From Phycisphaerae bacterium (GTDB taxonomy: Bacteria; Planctomycetota; Phycisphaerae; SM23-33): a stretch of DNA of 59,025 bases. Location: positions 1 to 59,025 of the forward strand of contig DRGC01000060.1 of assembly GCA_011050235.1 (NCBI GenBank). Direction: 5' to 3'. The position numbers were made by a program, and so were the translations under genes. How positions within the stretch are numbered: position 1 is the stretch's first letter; each line of letters begins with the position of its first letter. A model generated the notes under the pieces. That model was not told where the DNA came from. It saw only the letters and a list, made by a program, of their open reading frames with translations, and ran no database searches. Below, one piece after another: positions 26,132-33,741 of this stretch.

Positions 26132-27013
26132 TCATCTTCGGCGCCGTTTGAGCAGCGCGCCGGCGCCGAGCGCCAGGACTATCACCGTGGCAGGCTCGGG
26201 GACGGTGGCGTTGTAGTAGTCCAATGCTTCCGCGGCGCTCCAGAGGCGGTCGTAGACGAGCACCTCGTCGATGCGGCCGGGGAAAAACTGGTCGCCACGG
26301 GGATCGTTGAGGATCGTTCCAATCCACGCGACATTCGGGTTGGCGACGTCAGCCAGGAAGTCCGTGTCGAACTCGTCACCGAAGTTGTAATGCCGGCCCG
26401 TCAACTCCAGGCCGTTGAGGTAGCCGGTGTTGCCGCCCGGCCCCACGACACCGACGAAGTTGTACCACTCGTCCGTGTTGAGGTGGTTGAATATGCCCGT
26501 GTCGAAACACTGCGTGGGGGCCGACGATGCGCCGTCCGCCCAGACGGTCAAGTACAGCCGTGTGTTGCCGGCATTCGCGTGCCCCACCTCGATGAGGATC
26601 GAGGAATACCCCGCATCGTCAACGCCGTCGCCCAGGTAGAAGATCGGGAATATCTCGCCGTCCTCCGTCACGCGGTTGAACTTGAACCACACGGAGATCG
26701 TCCCCTGCGCCGGGCCGCCCAGAGCGGTCGGCCCCCCCCCACCGGCGGCCGTGACGTTGACGTAATCGTCCACGCCGTCAAGCTGCACGCCATTGCCCAG
26801 GATGCCGCCTGCGAATTGAGCGCCGTCGAGCAACTCGCCGTCGAGCGCGTTGGGCCCCCCGTCGGCCGTGACGACTCCGGATGTTTCACTGAACGACCAC
26901 TGCCCGACCAGGCCGGTCGGGTCTAGAGCCATCGCAGGTGAAGCGCCCATAACTACCACAACTACCACCACAAGAAGGGACGTCGACAGGTCCCGGTTGC
27001 TTTTCTCGAACAT
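26132..27013 (-). CDS. LamG/concanavalin-fold PEP-CTERM protein (copy 2)
   Basis: Protein of 293 residues. N-terminus MFEKSNRDLS, then a Val-rich signal peptide helix and AMA; LamG domain with GLVGQWSFSETSGVVT, GNGVQLDGVDDYVNV, GTISVWFKFNRVTEDG, GNTGYLNGLELTGR and IDEVLVYDRLWSAAEALDYY; tail VPEPATVIVLALGAGALL with KRRRR. The ATG at 27013 is chosen for AAGGAGG 10 bases upstream; an earlier in-frame start at 27046 lacks one. Compared with copy 1 the framework is kept and the loops differ. It sits between copy 1 and the SUMF1 gene at 27094, all in one direction. Confidence 0.87.
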   Translation of the reverse strand: MFEKSNRDLSTSLLVVVVVVVMGASPAMALDPTGLVGQWSFSETSGVVTADGGPNALDGELLDGAQFAGGILGNGVQLDGVDDYVNVTAAGGGGPTALGGPAQGTISVWFKFNRVTEDGEIFPIFYLGDGVDDAGYSSILIEVGHANAGNTRLYLTVWADGASSAPTQCFDTGIFNHLNTDEWYNFVGVVGPGGNTGYLNGLELTGRHYNFGDEFDTDFLADVANPNVAWIGTILNDPRGDQFFPGRIDEVLVYDRLWSAAEALDYYNATVPEPATVIVLALGAGALLKRRRR

Positions 27014-27093
27014 ATACGTCAGTCCTCCTTCGGACATAGTACCCACAGGGATTTCCCACGGGCATGACGCCTTGTCGGGGCAAGCCGTTTTGT

Positions 27094-28416
27094 CTAGTAG
27101 GCCTGCTTCCTTCTTCTTCGCAGCGCTGCCAATCCGCCCAGGGCGAGCAATGTAAGGCTGGCCGGCTCGGGCACACCGCCTGGGCTTGGGGGGGCGATGA
27201 AGCCGAAGTTCGTCTTCAGGATCGCCAGGTCCGTGCCGTCGACAAAGGCGTCGCAGTTGGCGTTGCCGTCGGCATAGTCCATGAGCGGCTGGCCGAAGGC
27301 GGTCTTCATCAGCGCCAGGTCCGTGCCGTCTACGAAACCGTCCAGATTGAAGTCGCCGCGCTTGGTACCCACCCGGCCCGAACCATCCTGCAACTCGACG
27401 AGGGTCACGATCAGGAAGATCATGTCGTCTTCATCGGCGTCGCCGTCGCCATCCAGGTCGTAGGCCACGTCGCCCAAGTTGTCGCAGAGGAGGTCGACAT
27501 CATCGGCATCGACGTCGCCATCACCGTCGAAGTCGCCGGGCATCCCGGCAGCGGCGGCCGCCACGCGCAAGCCCCCATAGCTGACTTCGGCCGACTGGTT
27601 GTTATTAATGCCTGTCCAACCAGCCCACGCCCCAAAGCTGCTCGGAACCAGATACATGCCAGGGCCAAGCCGGTGCATGTGGGTGGCAGCCGGATACAGG
27701 AAGTTTACATCGTTCTCCTGTACCTCGCCGATGTTACCCATGATGTCATAGGTGCCGTTGAGTTCTACGGCGCCGCTGCCGACGTCCCAGGTACCCGCGG
27801 CGGAAAAACACGCCTCGGCAGGTGTGGGCAAGGTGTCCGTGGCGTTGGCATACGTGTTGAACGACGTGCCATTCCAGTAGGCGGCCTTGAGGACCTCGTG
27901 CAAGGTAGGCAGGAAATAAAACGCATCTTTGTGACGATAAAGGTTCGTTCCGTCGCCTTCGGGGGGGTCGTCCCACACGCCGAATGTCAGCGTGGTGGGA
28001 TCGCCCGGAGTCGTCTCGACAAACTTGTACGCCACGTGATTGCCGGTACTGGTATTGAGCCAGTTGACAAACTGCGCTGCCTCGAAGAAGCTGGCATTGT
28101 TGACCGGCTTATTGGGGCCGCCCGCCGTCGGGTTGCTGTTGTAGGCGGCCGCGGGAGTCCCTGTGGGGACGCCTTCGGCGGCGACAAACGCATCCCACTG
28201 AGCGTTGGTGACCTCATAGGTCGCCATGCGGAAATCGGCGGGATCGCTGAATGTATCGCCAGAGGTACCCCAGCCCGTGCCGTTGAGGGCACTGGCATCG
28301 CCCGAGATCGGCACAAAATTCATCACGAAGCCGCCAATCTCATCGGCGCCAGCCGACGCCGACATCGCCACGCATACGCCTAGCGCGAGTGTTACTACAG
28401 TAGTCATCTTTTTCAT
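27094..28416 (-). CDS. SUMF1/FGE-fold PEP-CTERM protein with dockerin-like repeats (first gene of the cluster)
   Basis: Protein of 440 residues. Signal peptide 1-24 (SASAGA); SUMF1 domain with FRMATYEVTNAQWDAF, YFLPTLHEVLKAAYW, TYDIMGNIGEVQEND, VSYGGLRVAAA; dockerin-like loops at about 290-400 (GDFDGDGDVDADDVD, DLDGDGDADEDDM, GDFNLDGFVDGTDLALMK, GNANCDAFVDGTDLAILK); tail VPEPASLTLLALGGL and LRRRRKQAY. The usual EDEW motif is changed to LHEV and RGGS to SYGG, and one non-canonical Cys (EACFSA) is present, so enzymatic activity is not expected. AGGAGAAG precedes the ATG. Promoter and leader at 28417-28595 match those of the gene at 23938. Confidence 0.87.
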   Translation of the reverse strand: MKKMTTVVTLALGVCVAMSASAGADEIGGFVMNFVPISGDASALNGTGWGTSGDTFSDPADFRMATYEVTNAQWDAFVAAEGVPTGTPAAAYNSNPTAGGPNKPVNNASFFEAAQFVNWLNTSTGNHVAYKFVETTPGDPTTLTFGVWDDPPEGDGTNLYRHKDAFYFLPTLHEVLKAAYWNGTSFNTYANATDTLPTPAEACFSAAGTWDVGSGAVELNGTYDIMGNIGEVQENDVNFLYPAATHMHRLGPGMYLVPSSFGAWAGWTGINNNQSAEVSYGGLRVAAAAAGMPGDFDGDGDVDADDVDLLCDNLGDVAYDLDGDGDADEDDMIFLIVTLVELQDGSGRVGTKRGDFNLDGFVDGTDLALMKTAFGQPLMDYADGNANCDAFVDGTDLAILKTNFGFIAPPSPGGVPEPASLTLLALGGLAALRRRRKQAY

Positions 28417-28560
28417 CGTCTTCTCCTAGATGCGCAAGGACCTAAGGACCTTCTCCAGATCCTCACAGTCCGACGAATTGGACGGCAGACCAAGCTGCGG
28501 GAATTACGCTTCCCTGTGTTTCTTTACCACTTAATGAACAATCCTTGCAACATGCTAATT
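28417..28560 (-). promoter_or_regulatory. Conserved 5' leader, copy B
   Basis: About 145 bases between the promoter and the ATG at 28416. It shares blocks with copy A: TAATTAGCATGT, TTGTTCATTAAGT, GTAAAGAAACACA, CCCGCAG, and GAGGATCTGGAGAAGG. The last block is purine-rich and could be an extra ribosome binding site or an anti-Shine-Dalgarno target. Conservation across two diverged genes suggests selection on the RNA. Confidence 0.45.
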
Positions 28561-28566
28561 ACCGAC

Positions 28567-28595
28567 ATATTACCGCAAAATATGAGCAATGTCAA
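28567..28595 (-). promoter_or_regulatory. Sigma70-type promoter of the SUMF1/LamG cluster
   Basis: On the minus strand: TTGACA (28595-28590), a 17-base spacer, TAATAT (28572-28567). It places the start of transcription near 28560. Confidence 0.65.
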
Positions 28596-28682
28596 TGAAC
28601 AGTTTTTAACACAATCCTTTTTTTCGACCCCTCTCATGCCAATACGGGCTTGGCGGACACCGAAGAAGAAGATCTGATGCAG

Positions 28683-28826
28683 TGCACCAACGGGCGCCCC
28701 CATCAAGATACCTGCATTGGCTGCATCCAATGCACTGCCGTTGGCTAACGACTCTACTTCCCGCCCCTTGGGGATCTTCGACCCGCCGTGGCGGATCTTC
28801 GACCTGTGCCGCAGAACTGCCAGGCC
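28683..28826 (-). pseudogene. PEP-CTERM tail remnant at a repeat and homopolymer junction
   Basis: On the minus strand 28826-28797 reads GLAVLRHRSK, a PEP-CTERM end like GLAVLRRRKS of the gene at 23938. Instead of TAG in the repeat GTCGTAGATCCGCC the sequence has GTCGAAGATCCGCC, so the stop is lost. Directly upstream is the run of 9 T and 12 G (28827-28847), beyond which no PEP-CTERM body can be found. Downstream come a GGATCTTCGACC repeat pair and a CAACGGGCGCCC element. Read as a broken gene or an assembly artefact. Confidence 0.55.
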
Positions 28827-28847
28827 TTTTTTTTTGGGGGGGGGGGG
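28827..28847. other. Homopolymer junction T9-G12
   Basis: Nine T followed directly by twelve G. This is the only long mixed homopolymer in the window and it cuts a PEP-CTERM tail at its hydrophobic helix. A sequencing or assembly artefact is likely. Confidence 0.6.
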
Positions 28848-29258
28848 AGAGGCACGCGGGCCCGGGAACAGCGCGTCGAGCGTCATCGGGTGGAGGATCG
28901 CGTCAACTAAGGAGTTGAGCCCCTAGTAGGTGGCCAGGATCGTCTGGCCCAGATTGCAGTTACGTTGCGTGCCGGTCGATTCTCAGGAGTGAGCGTCTAA
29001 CTGCACAGCCCTGTGCTTCACTCCGCTCCAGAGGGACTGCAAGAACATGCCGAAATCCACCAAATTTTAGGTTGCAAAAGGTGTTAATATGATGATAATC
29101 AGATTTGCTCTGCATTATTAACTGTTACGTTGATCATAAGGGATTAGAAGGAACTACGTTGTTATCGTTCGCGCGACGCGCGAACGTTTGTTAAATACGT
29201 CGCCCACTGGCCGTCCATGGCTCTTGCTTCAAAGTAATTAACTGTAGCATCGAGCATT
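28848..29258. other. Upstream region of the LacI-type regulator
   Basis: No gene. The left part is GC-rich; 29060-29160 is AT-rich (GTTAATATGATGATAATC, ATTAACTGTTACG) and probably holds the promoter of the regulator, although no boxes with correct spacing stand out. The palindrome at 29166-29186 lies within it. Confidence 0.45.
29166..29186. promoter_or_regulatory. Palindrome upstream of the LacI-type gene: operator candidate
   Basis: CGTTCGCGCG-A-CGCGCGAACG, 10-bp perfect arms around one base, 72 bases before the ATG. LacI-family operators are palindromes with a CG-rich centre and commonly lie before their own gene. A centre with an odd base is less usual for this family. Confidence 0.4.
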
Positions 29259-30335
29259 ATGGCAGTTTCGATCATTGACATCGCTAAGGCCGCTAACGTT
29301 TCGCACATGACGGTTTCTCGAGTGCTTAGCGGCAACCATCACGTGCGACCTGAGAACGTCAAGGCCGTCCTGGCGGCTGTTGAGCGGTTGGGCTACGTAG
29401 CGCCTCTGCGCAAGAGGGGTCCCAAGCCGAACACTGCCCGCCGGCCCGCCAAAAAGGTCAGGAAATTCCTGCTCGTGGTCCCTTCCCATCGCGGCGAGCC
29501 CTTTGACGCCGAGAGGCGGTTCCTCGATTACCCCTTTGGCCTGGACGTGGCCAGGGGCCTGATCGAAGCGGCCAAAGCCAAGGGCATTGAAGTTGACGTC
29601 GCCTCCGCCGAGCCCGATGGATCATTGGCTGACACCCAGGGCGCCCAAGGGCTGGTTGTGACTCTCACCGGTGCAGCGGCGCCCCCCAAGCTGCTGGCCG
29701 ACATTGGGTCCGCCATCCCCTGCGTCACCATGGGTCGGTGCGAGCCCCATCAGCAGTTGTGGGACTGTGTCTCGACTGACAGTGACATAATTGGAGAGGT
29801 GGCCGCCGAGCAGTTGATGGCCCATGGCGCCCGTACACTTGCCGTTGTCACGACGCATCCTGACAGGCCCTCGATCCGCTCACGGGCGCGTGCATTCCGC
29901 AGGGCGGCAGATCGCCGCGGAGCTGCCGGCAACTACTTCGTTGGCCCAAGAACCACACATCATATTGACGGCCCCGACGAAGAGCTCGTCATTGATCCTT
30001 CGCCCAAGGCGATGGTCGATCAGATACTGGACATGCCGTACACGCCGGACGGGCTGTTCATGGTGGGCGACATGTCCTTCGAAGACATCTACAGAGAGTT
30101 CCGATCCCGGGGAATTGAACCGGTCCGAAAGAACCCGCGCCCCGGCAGGTCATTCATAACGATAACGTCGTCACGCCTCCGCCTGTGGCTGCAACCTGTC
30201 AGGCCCATGCCCTACATCGTCGGCGTTGACGGCGTGACCGTAGGCGAACACCTTTTCGAACTGTTGCTCAGACGAATCGCCCGGCTGGACGATGCACTAA
30301 CTCGCGTGATGGTCGTGCCGAGGCTGTTGGACTGA
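29259..30335 (+). CDS. LacI/GalR-family transcriptional regulator
   Basis: Protein of 358 residues, the usual length. The N-terminal helix-turn-helix is clear: SIIDIAKAANVSHMTVSRVL (about 4-23) and the hinge-proximal VRPENVKAVLAAVERLGY. After a basic linker (RKRGPKPNTARRPAKKVRK) comes a periplasmic-binding-like domain from about residue 70 (LLVVPSHRG, GLVVTLTGA, PCVTMGR, DSDIIGEVAAEQL, TLAVVTTH, PDGLFMVGD, VDGVTVGEHLFELLLRRI). It would respond to a sugar-like ligand. It points away from the PEP-CTERM cluster, separated by 840 bases, so its target is uncertain. The ATG has only a weak GAG upstream. Confidence 0.9.
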   Translation: MAVSIIDIAKAANVSHMTVSRVLSGNHHVRPENVKAVLAAVERLGYVAPLRKRGPKPNTARRPAKKVRKFLLVVPSHRGEPFDAERRFLDYPFGLDVARGLIEAAKAKGIEVDVASAEPDGSLADTQGAQGLVVTLTGAAAPPKLLADIGSAIPCVTMGRCEPHQQLWDCVSTDSDIIGEVAAEQLMAHGARTLAVVTTHPDRPSIRSRARAFRRAADRRGAAGNYFVGPRTTHHIDGPDEELVIDPSPKAMVDQILDMPYTPDGLFMVGDMSFEDIYREFRSRGIEPVRKNPRPGRSFITITSSRLRLWLQPVRPMPYIVGVDGVTVGEHLFELLLRRIARLDDALTRVMVVPRLLD

Positions 30336-30420
30336 TCCGCCAGGAGAGCAGACGGTCCCAGCCGCTACTTCCGGTGACCCCGGCTTAAAGCGACACGTCG
30401 TGAAAACGGCGCGGGAGGAT

Positions 30421-30561
30421 GCGGCTGGCAGGTCGCTGTGGGGGGCTGCTTTCTTCGGGGTCAAAGAAGGCCCGGCCGGGGCCCTGCACCTGAGCGGCCG
30501 GGGGAGGCCGCCCAAGCCGTAGTCCGGCCGAGCCGTTTGCACTGTCCTCGACGCGCGCGGA
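30421..30561. repeat. Repeat downstream of the Asp-box protein gene (copy 1)
   Basis: 30421-30479 matches 33271-33327 (GCGGCTGGCAGGTCGC, TTTCTTCGGG, AAAGAAGGCCCGGCCGG), and 30463-30587 matches 32430-32554 at most positions (AAAGAAGGCCCGGCC, CCGCCCAAGCCGT, GAGCCGTTTGCACTGTC, then the tail codons RKRRK and stop). The repeat thus reaches into the 3' end of the gene at 30562. Confidence 0.65.
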
Positions 30562-32091
30562 CTACTTCCGCCGTTTCCGCAACAGCGCCAACCCGCCCAG
30601 GGCCAGCAGGCTCAGCGTCGCCGGCTCGGGAATCTCGGCGTTGGGCACCTTGTCGAAGTACACGTCGCCGTTGCCGTCGGAGACCGACGAGGTCCACGTC
30701 AGATAGGCGTAGTCGTTGTCGGTGACCAGACCGAGGTATTCGCCCATCCACGTTCCGCCCAGCGGCGTGAGGAAACTGGTGTCGTTGACCTGCACGTTGC
30801 CGACAAAGCTGTTGCCGCCGTCGGTGCTGCGTGCAATAAACACGTCCCAGTACTGGTCGCCGACCGGGTCGTTTCGACGATCGTACCAGGCCACGTCGAT
30901 CGTGCCGTCGGGTTTGACGTCAATCCACGGCAGGATCTGGTCGGTGACGGTCCCATCGTTGTTGATCCGAAGCGGCGCCGACCAGGTCGTGCCGCCATCG
31001 GTCGACTTGATGAGGAAGATGTCCGCGTCGTCCGGCCCGTCGATCCCAGCGCTGCGGTCGGGGTCGGCGGCATAAACGATGTACAACTCGTTGGGGTTGC
31101 TCGGCGAGACCGCCAGCACCGGCGCGCCCTTGGCCAGTGCGTCCGGGGCGCCGGTGGCGGTCTTGACGTTCAACGGCGGCAGTTCGATCGGCACGGCCGT
31201 GACCTGCTGATCGACGTTCCAGGTCGTCCCGCCGTCGGTGGACTTATCCAGCCAGATCGTTCCCTGCCCGCCGTTCCAGACGTCGTAGTCCAGCCAGGTA
31301 ACGTAGATCGTCCCGTTGGAGGCCACGCGCGTGACCGGCATGTTGCCCAGGTTCTGCCCGGCGTCGTTGATCTGCGTCGGTGTGGCCGGGAAACTCAACG
31401 GGCCGACGGCCGAACTCGACGAATAGAAGATGTCGCTGGGCGGGGCAAAGCCCGGCGGATTGAGGATATCGGTCTGGTCGTAGAGCCCGCGGTCCTTGAG
31501 CCAGACAATATGGACCCGGTTGGCGGACGAGTCGTACGTGATCTGGTCCCGGTCATTGAAGCGGTAATTCGGATCGGCCGGCGGCCAGGGCCCGGTCGGG
31601 GAGCCCGGGTCGGCTTCGACTTCGGCCGGCGTCTGCCAAAGAATCGACCCGTCAGGCTGCAGGGCGCCCTTGGTGACGTACAGGCCGTTAACGCCTCCGC
31701 CGGTGCCGTCGGTGGCGACGTAGCCGACATACACGTTGCCCAGGCCGTCGGCTGTTGCGGTCGGGTCGAACACATCCATCAGCAGGCCGCCGCTGATGCT
31801 GCTGATCGGAAACGCCAACTGGGAGGCGTTCCATATGGCGCCGCCGTCGACGCTGTGGCTGACGCCGATACCGGTGCCGCCTGGGTTGTCGTTGTAGGCC
31901 GCCAGCAGCAGATTCGGCACCCCGGGGACCACACCCGGCACCAACGCCATGGAGATCTCGTTCTGGATCGTGAATTGCCCCGGGTCGATGTTCATGTCCA
32001 CGCCGAAGTTGACCGCCCACGTCGGACCGGTGACGGCCAAAAGGGTTACAAGGACGCAAAACAAAGCCGTTCGATTTATCGTATTTGTCAT
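30562..32091 (-). CDS. Asp-box (sialidase/BNR-like) beta-propeller PEP-CTERM protein
   Basis: Protein of 509 residues. Signal peptide 1-27 (TGPTWA); beta-propeller with at least four Asp-box motifs: SVDGGAIW, STDGGTTWN, STDGGTTWS and STDGGNSF; tail IPEPATLSLLALGGLALL with RKRRK. Asp-box propellers occur in sialidases and in non-enzymatic surface proteins; the Arg triad of sialidases is not evident, so activity is open. CAGGAG stands 6 bases before the ATG at 32091, and an earlier in-frame start at 32157 lacks one. The last residue of the sorting signal is I-P-E-P instead of the usual V-P-E-P. Confidence 0.87.
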   Translation of the reverse strand: MTNTINRTALFCVLVTLLAVTGPTWAVNFGVDMNIDPGQFTIQNEISMALVPGVVPGVPNLLLAAYNDNPGGTGIGVSHSVDGGAIWNASQLAFPISSISGGLLMDVFDPTATADGLGNVYVGYVATDGTGGGVNGLYVTKGALQPDGSILWQTPAEVEADPGSPTGPWPPADPNYRFNDRDQITYDSSANRVHIVWLKDRGLYDQTDILNPPGFAPPSDIFYSSSSAVGPLSFPATPTQINDAGQNLGNMPVTRVASNGTIYVTWLDYDVWNGGQGTIWLDKSTDGGTTWNVDQQVTAVPIELPPLNVKTATGAPDALAKGAPVLAVSPSNPNELYIVYAADPDRSAGIDGPDDADIFLIKSTDGGTTWSAPLRINNDGTVTDQILPWIDVKPDGTIDVAWYDRRNDPVGDQYWDVFIARSTDGGNSFVGNVQVNDTSFLTPLGGTWMGEYLGLVTDNDYAYLTWTSSVSDGNGDVYFDKVPNAEIPEPATLSLLALGGLALLRKRRK

Positions 32092-32582
32092 ACTTCGCTC
32101 CTGTAGCCCAGCATCGTGTCTAGGAATTGGCTTCCAGCGCCCACCCGCACGGGCCAAGCTACTTCCGGATCATTCGGTCCATCCAGGCGAGATGCATAAC
32201 TATCTGTGGCAACAATGCTTCGACACTGTGTCGAGAAGGGCGGACAACCCGGCGCAAGAAGCGATCAGCATCCGAAGTCTCGGTACATGCTAGACAATCA
32301 TAGGCAAGCCCAAGCCCGGAAGCAGGCCTTCTTCCTCGACAAGGCCGGCGATGCTGGCTGCGTCACCACCACGGAAACGGCCTCCACGATGGGCCTCTTT
32401 CCATGGAGCTGTTGAGCAGGTGAACGTGAAAAGAAGGCCCGGCCAAGACCCGACACCTGAGCGGCGGGGGGAGACCGCCCAAGCCGTGGTCCAGCCGAGC
32501 CGTTTGCACTGTCATCACTGCGCCCGGACTACTTCCGCCGTTTCCGCAACAGCGTTCAGCCTGCGTCTTGTCCGGCATAGCT
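32092..32582. repeat. Intergenic region with a 125-bp repeat and a lone PEP-CTERM 3' end
   Basis: No gene. A palindrome TCGACAC-T-GTGTCGA lies at 32220-32234, upstream of the Asp-box gene. 32430-32554 is a second copy of 30463-30587; it carries the codons LLRKRRK and a TAG (minus strand, 32529-32552) although no PEP-CTERM gene is joined to them, which marks it as a duplicated gene end. Confidence 0.6.
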
Positions 32583-33194
32583 TCAGCGACGCCGGAAGCC
32601 GCGTTTGTGACGAAGCAGGGCCAAGCCGCCCAGGGACAGCAACCCTAGCGTGGCAGGTTCCGGGACCGGGAAGCTGGTATCGATGATTTCACCACCACCC
32701 GTGCCGCCCATGAAGAAGAAGAGCGTCACAGTCTCGCCGAACGGCACGACGATTTGCGCCAGGTCCAACGTCTCAACAGCATCAACCACGAAAGTGCCTG
32801 TCAGGAACGTGCCGAAATCCGTATCGGCAAATCCATCGAACGGGTCAGCGGCGTCAGTGGCTTCGGCGCTGGCCAGGGTGGCATCTTCGCTGGGGAGCTC
32901 AGCAATAATCAGCAGATCGGCCATGACAACCAGGAAGTGCGTGTCAATCGCCGTCGCGTAAAAGGTGCTATCCAATGTCGGGGTCGACGGGGCCCACACT
33001 GTCGAGTAGTGCTGGTGCAACTTACCGGTGATGCCGGTATAGCCAAAGAACGTACCGTCAAAACCCATTATATCGAGGCCCGGGAGGCCCGTCTTGTTTT
33101 CGACCCTCAACACGACCGACCACAGGCTTTCCGAGCCATCACCAACGGCTACGGGGTCGGTGATGAAGACATCATACACCGCGCCGTCGAACAC
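32583..33194 (-). pseudogene. PEP-CTERM protein lacking its N-terminus
   Basis: The frame gives 203 residues from a GTG at 33194, starting VFDGAVYDVFITDPV and ending VPEPATLGLLSLGGL with LLRHKRGFRRR. The body is beta-rich (about 175 residues) with no cysteine and resembles other PEP-CTERM bodies whose mature chain starts soon after the signal peptide. Here no signal peptide or proper ribosome binding site can be seen, and 5' of the frame lies the repeat at 33225-33327. Most likely the 5' end was lost in a repeat-mediated rearrangement. If translated from an unrecognised start, export would fail. Confidence 0.6.
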
Positions 33195-33224
33195 CTTGGT
33201 TCTGCAAGATTGTTGGCGGGGCGG

Positions 33225-33327
33225 ACCGAATATCCGCCGAAGGCGGGTCCTGACAAGGGCCGAAGAAGAGGCGGCTGGCAGGTCGCCAGGGGCCGCCCTT
33301 TCTTCGGGAGAAAGAAGGCCCGGCCGG
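33225..33327. repeat. Repeat at the truncated 5' end of the PEP-CTERM gene
   Basis: TATCCGCCGAAGGCGGG (33229-33246) belongs to the GATCCGCCGAAGGCGG family, and 33271-33327 is a copy of 30421-30479. Together they occupy the place where a signal peptide would be expected. Confidence 0.6.
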
Positions 33328-33334
33328 ATAGTGA

Positions 33335-33556
33335 CTAGAGGGCCTCGCCGTCTTCGCCTCGGCCGGGGCGCACGATCAGGAAGGCGGCCGAGCCCAGGAT
33401 CGGTACGACGACCACGAAGATCGCCCAGATCGCCCGGGCCGCTTCCTCACCAGGATGCGTCCGCAGAGCGCGCACGCGCAGATCGATCAGGCACACGAGC
33501 GCCAAGACAAAGTGAACAACCAGAACAATAATATCCAGCAACGCCAGTCCGAACAT
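33335..33556 (-). CDS. Small membrane protein, PLDc_N-like
   Basis: Protein of 73 residues: helix one MFGLALLDIIVLVVHFVLAL, a basic connection, helix two beginning AIWAIFVVVVPILGSAAFLI and an acidic end. The WAIFVVVVPILGS pattern matches the two-helix PLDc_N (phospholipase D nuclease N-terminal-like) membrane anchor found as a stand-alone small protein in many bacteria. The ATG at 33556 follows GGAAAGGGG; the longer frame upstream has no features. Confidence 0.65.
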   Translation of the reverse strand: MFGLALLDIIVLVVHFVLALVCLIDLRVRALRTHPGEEAARAIWAIFVVVVPILGSAAFLIVRPGRGEDGEAL

Positions 33557-33741
33557 CTTCGACCCCTTTCCTCGGCCGTCCGCCGATCGTCGGCCCACCA
33601 GTATCCCCCGCCCCGCCCGTTGGGTCAAGGCACCGAACATGCCACCCATCTTGGCCCGGACGTTGCTCCCAATCGGCAGACAGCCGCCGACGGACCCCGC
33701 AGGCCCGTCAGGGCAAGACAACGGCTACCCGTCAAATGTGA

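Noticed and set aside
19481-28416. Diversity-generating retroelement acting on the SUMF1 (C-type-lectin-fold) genes
   Set aside because: No reverse transcriptase gene, no template repeat with adenine-specific differences and no accessory gene are visible in the window. Loop differences fit duplication.
28417-28560. Known riboswitch (c-di-GMP or cobalamin) in the shared leader
   Set aside because: The GEMM and cobalamin core words could not be found in either leader. The element may be unknown or simply a duplicated leader.
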